A stretch of 64,000 nt of DNA from Streptomyces sp. RerS4 (GTDB lineage Bacteria > Actinomycetota > Actinomycetes > Streptomycetales > Streptomycetaceae). The stretch covers positions 930,001 to 994,000 of the forward strand of contig NZ_CP097322.1 of NCBI RefSeq assembly GCF_023515955.1, written 5' to 3'. The notes under the pieces were generated by a model, which worked only from the letters and a program-made list of their open reading frames with translations, was not told the DNA's origin and did no database searches. The position numbers were made by a program, and so were the translations under genes. Of this stretch, positions 59,511 through 64,000 are shown piece by piece (position 1 is the first letter of the stretch; each line of letters begins with the position of its first letter).

Positions 59511-60113
59511 GCCGGGGACGAACGTCATGCGCGCCAGAGTTGGCATCGCCGTGGTGTGTCCCCTGGCCGTCTCGCTCCTCGGCCTCGGCCCGACGGCCGT
59601 CGCCGAGGTTCCCGGGTCGGTTCCGCAGTCGGCCGTCAGCGCCGTCACGGTCGGCAGTTGCATCGTCAAACCATCCGACGACGGCGCCACGGTCACCGTG
59701 ACCGGCACCGGCTTCATCGGAACCGGCGGCGCGGCCCTGCGGGGCAACGCCCCCGGCGCCACCGTCGGCCTCGGCAACCTGGACGGCCTGAACCCGCCGG
59801 GAGTCTTCAACCTGACCGGACTGCCGCCCACCGACTACGCCGTCCACCAGCAGAAGGGCGGGGTGGTGCCCTGCCGGCAGGTGCGTTCCGACAAGGCGAC
59901 GAACCAGGAGCTCGTACGGGCCGCACGTGACCGCGGCTTCAACGCCGGGGTCAAGGCCGGCAAGGCCGCGGCCCAGGAGAACTGCGACGCGGCCAAGCCG
60001 AAACCGCCCAAGAAGCCCCCCGGGCTGGCGGCCCAGGACGAGGCCGTCGAGAAGGCCTTCAACGACGGCTTCCTCGCCGGTGCGACGAGCGCCTTCGACG
60101 CCTTCTGCCGCAC
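59317..60113 (+). repeat. Near-identical C-terminal coding segments of tandem paralogues
   Basis: The segment 59317-59495 (in the gene at 58905) and 59935-60113 (in the gene at 59527) are almost identical at the DNA level for about 180 bases, including third codon positions, while the N-terminal halves of the two genes differ. This points to recent duplication or gene conversion limited to the C-terminal domain. Confidence 0.85.
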
Positions 60114-60123
60114 CGGCCGCTGA
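59527..60123 (+). CDS. Secreted protein with C-terminal Cys-ended helical repeats (copy 2)
   Basis: 198-residue paralogue of the gene at 58905. Signal peptide about 1-26 (GIAVVCPLAVSLLGLGPTAVA), a beta domain with Cys pair (VGSCIVKPSDDGATVTVTGT ... VPCRQVRSDK), and the same C-terminal pair of units FNAGVKAGKAAAQENC and FNDGFLAGATSAFDAFC. ATG at 59527. Only 16 bases separate it from copy 1, so the two are cotranscribed. Probably forms a disulfide-braced helical hairpin outside the cell; no known family was recognised. Confidence 0.85.
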   Translation: MRARVGIAVVCPLAVSLLGLGPTAVAEVPGSVPQSAVSAVTVGSCIVKPSDDGATVTVTGTGFIGTGGAALRGNAPGATVGLGNLDGLNPPGVFNLTGLPPTDYAVHQQKGGVVPCRQVRSDKATNQELVRAARDRGFNAGVKAGKAAAQENCDAAKPKPPKKPPGLAAQDEAVEKAFNDGFLAGATSAFDAFCRTGR

Positions 60124-60136
60124 CCGGTCGCCGCCT

Positions 60137-61965
60137 CTACGGCCGCACGGGCGGCGGGACCACCACCTGGGTCCCGCCGCCCGACTCGGCGGGCGAGGCC
60201 GACCGTTCCGCCGCGTTCGGCGCCTTCGGCGGGGGCGCGCTGGACTCCCCCGGGCTGACGCCGGGGCTTACACCGGGGCTGACGCCGGGCCCGACCCCAG
60301 GCCTGTCACCGCTGGCCGTGGCCGGGCCCGACGGGGTACCGGCCGACGTCTCGGACGACGGCTCCGACGGGGTTTCGGTGGACGGGCTGTCCGACGGGGT
60401 TTCGGTGGACGGGCTGTCCGACGGGGTTTCGGTGGACGGGCTGTCCGACGGGCTCCCGCTCTTCTCGGGTGCGGGACTGTCGCCGTCACCCTCGGACGGC
60501 GGGGTGCTCGCCGGCGGCGAGTCAGGCGGGTTACTCGTGTTGGGCGACGGGGGCGGCGGCGGGGTGGGGATCACCGGAGGCACGACGGGCGGCACGATCT
60601 GCTTGTCGCGCTCCGGCTTCGGTCCCCGCTCGCGCTCGTACCACCGGCGGTCCTTGTGGTCGTAGATCACGATCTTGTTGATGACGGTCACCGACGGGGC
60701 GATGACCACCACCTGCGAGGGCTGGTACGACGTCCACGGCCGTCCGTGCCGCTTCGGGTCGGCCGGGAGCGCCACCGGGGCGCCGAGCGGGTTTCCGCAC
60801 GCGCACCGCACCCTCGGCACCCCCCGGTCGTCCACGAGTACGGCCGTCCCGGCCTGGAGGACGGCCTGGTAGGCCGTGGGCCGGCCGTCGCGGAAGCCGT
60901 GGTTGGTTACACGTGTGTCCACGCGCAGTTGTACGGGCGTCAGCGAGCGTAGGTAGCCCGGGACGGACGCGACCCGGATACCGAGGGCTTCGGCGAAGGC
61001 GCCGTTCTTGGCGGGCTGCGCGGCCAGGACGGTGATCTGCTTCTCCACGTCGCAGCTGGCCACGTCCTTCGTGCCGCCGTAGAGCCCGGGTGCGGAGCCG
61101 CTCACGCTGCGGGTCCCCGGCGCGGTGGCGGTGGCAGCGGGACTCCGCTCGGGCTGGGGCGGCGCCGTGGCCTGGCGGTTGGCGGTGGACTCCGTGAAGG
61201 GGTCCGGGCCGGCGTCGGAGACGGGTTGCAGGAACACCTCGGCCGCCGCGCGCTGCGTCGGCCCGCCACCGCCGGGACGGGTGAGGACCACGACGAGGGC
61301 GGCGACGGCGGCCAGGGCGACCGCCACCGCCGCGAGCCGGGGCACCGAACGCCACCAGTGCCCCGACGAGCCCCCACCGGCCCCACCCGACCCGCCCGCC
61401 CCGCCTGGCGGCGCGGGCGGCGGCGACGGCGGCGGCCCTGCCGCCCGCCGGACAGCGGCCCCGACGGCGGCCCGGCGGGCCGCCCGGCGGAACCCGATCG
61501 CGACGGACCGGAGGACCAGGAGGGGCCGGAGGAGCCCGAACCGCCCGAGGAGCCGGAGGAGCCCGAGGAGCCGGAGGAGCCCGAGGGGCCTGCACCGCCC
61601 GAGGACCCCGAGGACCCCGAGGATCCCGCGGAGTCGAAAGGGCCGGTGGGGCGGGTGGAGCCGGCAGCGCCCGAGGAGCCGGAGGGGCCGGTAGAGCCAG
61701 CAGCGCCCGAGGGGCCGGTGGGGCCGGTAGAGCCAGCAGCGCCCGAGGGGCCGGTGGGGTCGGTAGAGCCGGCGGAGCGGGAGGAGCCCGAGGAGCCCGA
61801 ACCGGCCGAGGACCCCGAAGATCCCCAGGGGTCGAAGGAGTCGGTGGGGCCGGGGGAGCCGGCAGCGCCCAAGGAGCCCGAGGGGCCGGAGCGCCCTGCG
61901 GCTCCCGCGGCGCCTGAGGGATCCCCGGGCTCCGGGGGGCGTTCGCCGGAGGGTTGCGTGGTCAC
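60137..61965 (-). CDS. DUF6777-type membrane-anchored protein, frame broken
   Basis: Starts at GTG 61965 (VTTQPSGERPPEPG, with AGGAAGGG upstream) and runs through about 170 residues of collagen-like Gly/Ser/Pro repeats. That frame then loses sense; near 61395-61455 coding passes to another frame (backward by one base), which gives one membrane helix (AAVAVALAAVAALVVVLT) and a DUF6777 domain (FLQPVSDAGPDPFTES, GLYGGTKDVASCDVEKQI, VPRVRCACGNPLGAPV), then a Pro/Ser tail. Either a real frameshift in simple sequence or a read error. Divergent from the streptophobe gene. Function unknown. Confidence 0.75.
60364..60444. repeat. 27-bp tandem repeat, three copies
   Basis: Three near-perfect 27-base units (60364-60390, 60391-60417, 60418-60444) encode the nine-residue repeat DSPSTETPS in the tail of the DUF6777 protein. 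Expected to be disordered and possibly length-variable between strains. Confidence 0.8.
61684..61765. repeat. 36-bp tandem repeat in collagen-like region
   Basis: About 2.3 copies of a 36-base unit beginning CCGGTAGAGCCAGCAGCG encode PTGPSGAAGSTG in the N-terminal region of the DUF6777 protein. It is part of a longer Gly-Ser-Pro-rich stretch (about 61430-61930). Confidence 0.75.
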
Positions 61966-62082
61966 GTCGCGGCCCTTCCTCCCGGGCTCGGCGGCCGGCC
62001 CCGATGGGATCTCCTCGGACAGTGGCACCATTGAGCGCCGTCCGGGTGGTCACCGCAAGCGGAGGATGCCTACGGTTGACGC

Positions 62083-63348
62083 GTGAGCCCTACCTCGGCG
62101 AGCCCCACCCCCACGAGCGTCACCTCCCCGAAGGCCTGGTGCGACGCGCTCGCGGCCGTCGTGGCCGGGTTCGCCGTGATGACCGCGGTGGCCGCCGCCG
62201 GGTTGGCCTTCGCCGGAGCGGGCGAACTGCCGGGCGGTGCCTTCCCCCGCGTCGTGGCCGCGGTCGTCGTGATGGCCGCCGGTGGCGCGGTCGAGGTCAC
62301 CGGCGGAGCCGGGCTCCTGGCCGAGGCCGACGTGAGCCTGTCCGTGCTCCCGCTGTCGGTGAGTCTGGCGGGCGCGCTCGTCACCGGCTGCCTGTTCCTG
62401 CGTCCGCTGTGCCATCACGCGGTGATCCGGTCCGGCGAACTCCTCGCCCGCGCCGCCCAGGCGATCGTGCTCTGGCTCGTCGCCCTCGTCGTCTTCGCGC
62501 TCCTGGCCCGTCGGACGTTCGGGCTCGTCACCGGCGACTCGCCCCTCGCGGAGATCGGCGAGATCGTCGACGCCGCCCCGACGGTGGGTTTCCGCGCCGA
62601 CGTACCCGCCACCCTCGGTTTCGGACTGCTGTGGATCCTGGGCCTGTTGGTGATCTCCCTCCTGGTCTCCCGCCGGGCGCCGCTGCCCGCCGGCCTGCTC
62701 CGCTTCCACACCGCCGTCCGCCCGGCCGCGTTCGCGACGACCGTGCTGCTCCTCGCGTATGTGGCCGTCGGCGCCGTCGTCGGCCTGGTGGTGGCCCTCA
62801 CCCAGGGGCACGCCGCCCGCACCCTGGCCGTGCTCCTGCTCGGGTTGCCCAACCTCGCCTGGCTCGCCCTCACCCTCGGCTTCGGCGGCGCCTGGCAGGG
62901 CAGGGTGGAAGGGCCGTTCGGGCTGCCGATGCCGCAGCTGCTGGATCAGGTGCTGCGCGGCTCGGCCCCGTCCTCCGTCGACGTGGCCACCCTCGCCGAG
63001 CGGGATCCCCGGGCGTGGTGGCTGGTCGTGGTGGCGGCCGTGCTGCTGCTCTGTACGGGCGTGCTGGCCGCCGTACGCTCCCCCGCGCGCGTTCCCGCCT
63101 GGCGGCACGCGCTGCACCTGGCGGTGGCGCTCGCCCTGGCCACCGTGACGGTCTGTCTGCTGGCACGTGTTAACGCGCAGTTCGGCCTGACGCTCCTCGG
63201 CATCGGCGACATCGGTGGCCTCGGCGGCTCCGTCGAGCTGACCCCACTCCTGTGGCGCACCACCGCCCTAGCCCTGCTGTGGGGCGCCGTCGCGGGCTTC
63301 CTCGGAGCGGTCCTGGCCCGTCCCCTGCGCCACCGCGGCCGGATCTGA
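62083..63348 (+). CDS. Streptophobe-family multi-pass membrane protein
   Basis: 421-residue integral membrane protein with about nine hydrophobic helices (for example AVVAGFAVMTAVAAAGLAFA, AIVLWLVALVVFALLA, LGFGLLWILGLLVISLLVS, WWLVVVAAVLLLCTGVLAAV). The pattern and the adjoining DUF6777 and Ser/Thr kinase genes match the streptophobe family, restricted to Streptomyces and close relatives. GTG at 62083 (VSPTSASPTPTSV). No enzymatic motif is seen. It may be a channel or a partner of the neighbouring kinase, which is inference. Confidence 0.82.
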   Translation: MSPTSASPTPTSVTSPKAWCDALAAVVAGFAVMTAVAAAGLAFAGAGELPGGAFPRVVAAVVVMAAGGAVEVTGGAGLLAEADVSLSVLPLSVSLAGALVTGCLFLRPLCHHAVIRSGELLARAAQAIVLWLVALVVFALLARRTFGLVTGDSPLAEIGEIVDAAPTVGFRADVPATLGFGLLWILGLLVISLLVSRRAPLPAGLLRFHTAVRPAAFATTVLLLAYVAVGAVVGLVVALTQGHAARTLAVLLLGLPNLAWLALTLGFGGAWQGRVEGPFGLPMPQLLDQVLRGSAPSSVDVATLAERDPRAWWLVVVAAVLLLCTGVLAAVRSPARVPAWRHALHLAVALALATVTVCLLARVNAQFGLTLLGIGDIGGLGGSVELTPLLWRTTALALLWGAVAGFLGAVLARPLRHRGRI

Positions 63349-63386
63349 GAACACGATCCGAGAACACGTGTAACCACCCGCCCCCG

Positions 63387-64000
63387 CTACCCCCCGATCA
63401 CCGGCCGTGCCCACCCCGGCGGTTCGGGCGGCGGTCCGGCTTCCGCCCGAACCACCCGTGTCGGCGGATGCGCACGCGAACCCGCCGAACCCACCGAACC
63501 CGCCCGCCGCAGGGCCCCGGTGAACGCCAGGCAGCTCGGCCACCGGTCCTCGGGCGCCTTCGCGAGAGCCTTGGCCAGCACCGCGTCGACCGCCCCCGCG
63601 AGTTCCGGCCGGCGGGCGCTGGGCGGCGGCGGTGGATCGTACTGGTGCGCCCACAACAGGGCCATGTCGTCGTCGCGTCGGAAGGGCGGGCCGCCGGCCA
63701 GCATCTCGTGGACGACGCACCCCAGGCTGTAGACGTCGCAGCGCCCGTCCACCGGCTTGCCGGCGATCTGCTCGGGCGCCACGTAGTCCAGGGTGCCGAC
63801 GAACTGCCCGACGCTCGTGAACCCGCTCAGCGAGAGGGACTTCTTCGTCAGCCCGAAGTCCGTGAGGTACACGTGTTCGGGGTGTTCGCTGTCGGTCCCC
63901 TCCGCCACCAGGATGTTGCCGGGTTTGACGTCGCGGTGGACGAGGTCGTGGGCGTGGGCGGCGTCGAGGGCCGAGGCGACCTGTCCGGCGATCCGGGCGG
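63387..64000 (-). CDS. Eukaryotic-type Ser/Thr protein kinase (partial, start outside window)
   Basis: C-terminal part (about 204 residues) of a Hanks-type kinase. Seen: the catalytic loop HRDVKPGN, the metal-binding DFGLTKK, the activation segment GTLDYVAPEQIAGKPV, DVYSLGCVVHEMLAGGPPF, and a Pro-rich end (PEPPGWARPVIGG). The N-lobe with the P-loop lies beyond base 64000. The stop is at 63387; no transmembrane helix follows, so it is soluble or anchored by its missing part. Convergent with the streptophobe gene; the DUF6777, streptophobe and kinase genes probably form one functional locus. Confidence 0.9.
   Translation of the reverse strand, partial: ARIAGQVASALDAAHAHDLVHRDVKPGNILVAEGTDSEHPEHVYLTDFGLTKKSLSLSGFTSVGQFVGTLDYVAPEQIAGKPVDGRCDVYSLGCVVHEMLAGGPPFRRDDDMALLWAHQYDPPPPPSARRPELAGAVDAVLAKALAKAPEDRWPSCLAFTGALRRAGSVGSAGSRAHPPTRVVRAEAGPPPEPPGWARPVIGG

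Larger units (their letters stand above)
45361..63878. repeat. Dispersed palindromic motif close to TTACACGTGTAA
   Basis: Sites seen (12-mer coordinates): 45361-45372, 46463-46474, 48825-48836, 50257-50268, 51980-51991, 54357-54368, 54666-54677, 55134-55145, 57225-57236, 58456-58467, 60907-60918, 63161-63172, 63362-63373, 63867-63878. All but 51980 contain CACGTG; they match the 12-mer at 8 to 11 positions. Ten lie inside genes, where they force codons rare in Streptomyces (GTT ACA CGT GTT and similar). No comparable site was seen before 45 kb. The core CACGTG and outer GTT/AAC recall the ParB site parS (GTTTCACGTGAAAC), but the bases next to the core differ. Confidence 0.7.

Noticed and set aside
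45361..63878. Recurring CACGTG palindrome read as ordinary ParB parS sites
   Set aside because: The bases adjoining the core are A/T instead of the T/A of parS, sites are much denser than parS and no replication genes are near; kept as an unexplained motif.
1..64000. tRNA, rRNA, riboswitch or insertion-sequence search by eye
   Set aside because: No cloverleaf, 16S/23S-like segment, or transposase with terminal inverted repeats was found; a covariance-model search would be needed to exclude small RNAs.

Overview
The window is high-GC actinobacterial DNA and is best read as a Streptomyces chromosome. Codons end overwhelmingly in G or C, GTG starts and GGAGG ribosome sites are common, and several genes belong to Streptomyces-type families (streptophobe, DUF6777, SpoIIE-type PP2C regulators). 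About 55 protein genes are supported, plus one CRISPR array and several gene remnants. No rRNA or tRNA was seen.

Region 1 (1-25.1 kb) is a hypoxia/dormancy-type stress island. It holds three universal stress proteins, four CBS-CBS-BON proteins, an Acg-type nitroreductase, a CtpF-like P-type ATPase, a Rv1733c-like membrane protein, a Rv1738-like DUF1876 protein, an ABC exporter, a flavodoxin, PEP synthase, NhaA, a beta-CASP metallo-beta-lactamase protein, a cNMP-binding protein, and an operon of alcohol dehydrogenase, HTH/flavin-barrel protein, beta-phosphoglucomutase-like phosphatase and GH65 phosphorylase. Much of this list parallels the mycobacterial DosR/DevR regulon. A recurring 14-bp inverted repeat of the form GGRCC-N4-GGYCC sits in front of these genes, often as pairs 20-22 bp apart. 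The cognate two-component pair is not in the window. A leader-peptide candidate precedes PEP synthase, and two small decayed genes lie beside nhaA.

Region 2 (25.1-45.3 kb) is mixed. A lone TIGR04141/DUF6119 gene of lower GC looks foreign. It is followed by an acyl-CoA dehydrogenase, an aldolase/SIS operon with a divergent DeoR regulator, a small HTH regulator plus serine hydrolase behind twin palindromic operators, an integrase scrap, a LysR gene, kbl and tdh for threonine degradation, an HSL-type esterase, a methyltransferase, a PAS/GAF/PP2C phosphatase and a GH15 glucoamylase. An orphan type I-E CRISPR array (13 repeats, no cas genes in view) lies beside the glucoamylase. A divergent doxX/marR pair and a DUF1232 gene close the region.

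Region 3 (45.3-64 kb) carries dhaKLM, an S4 RNA-binding protein, a decayed molybdate-responsive regulator in front of modA and a fused modBC, a second PP2C regulator, a NarL-type sensor/regulator pair whose regulator has a TTA codon, several small lipoproteins and secreted proteins including a tandem pair with nearly identical C-termini, and a DUF6777 / streptophobe / Ser-Thr kinase locus cut by the window end.

The most striking unexplained signal is a palindrome close to TTACACGTGTAA. It recurs about 14 times between 45.4 and 63.9 kb, inside genes and between them, and forces codons that Streptomyces normally avoids. I saw no such site in the first 45 kb.
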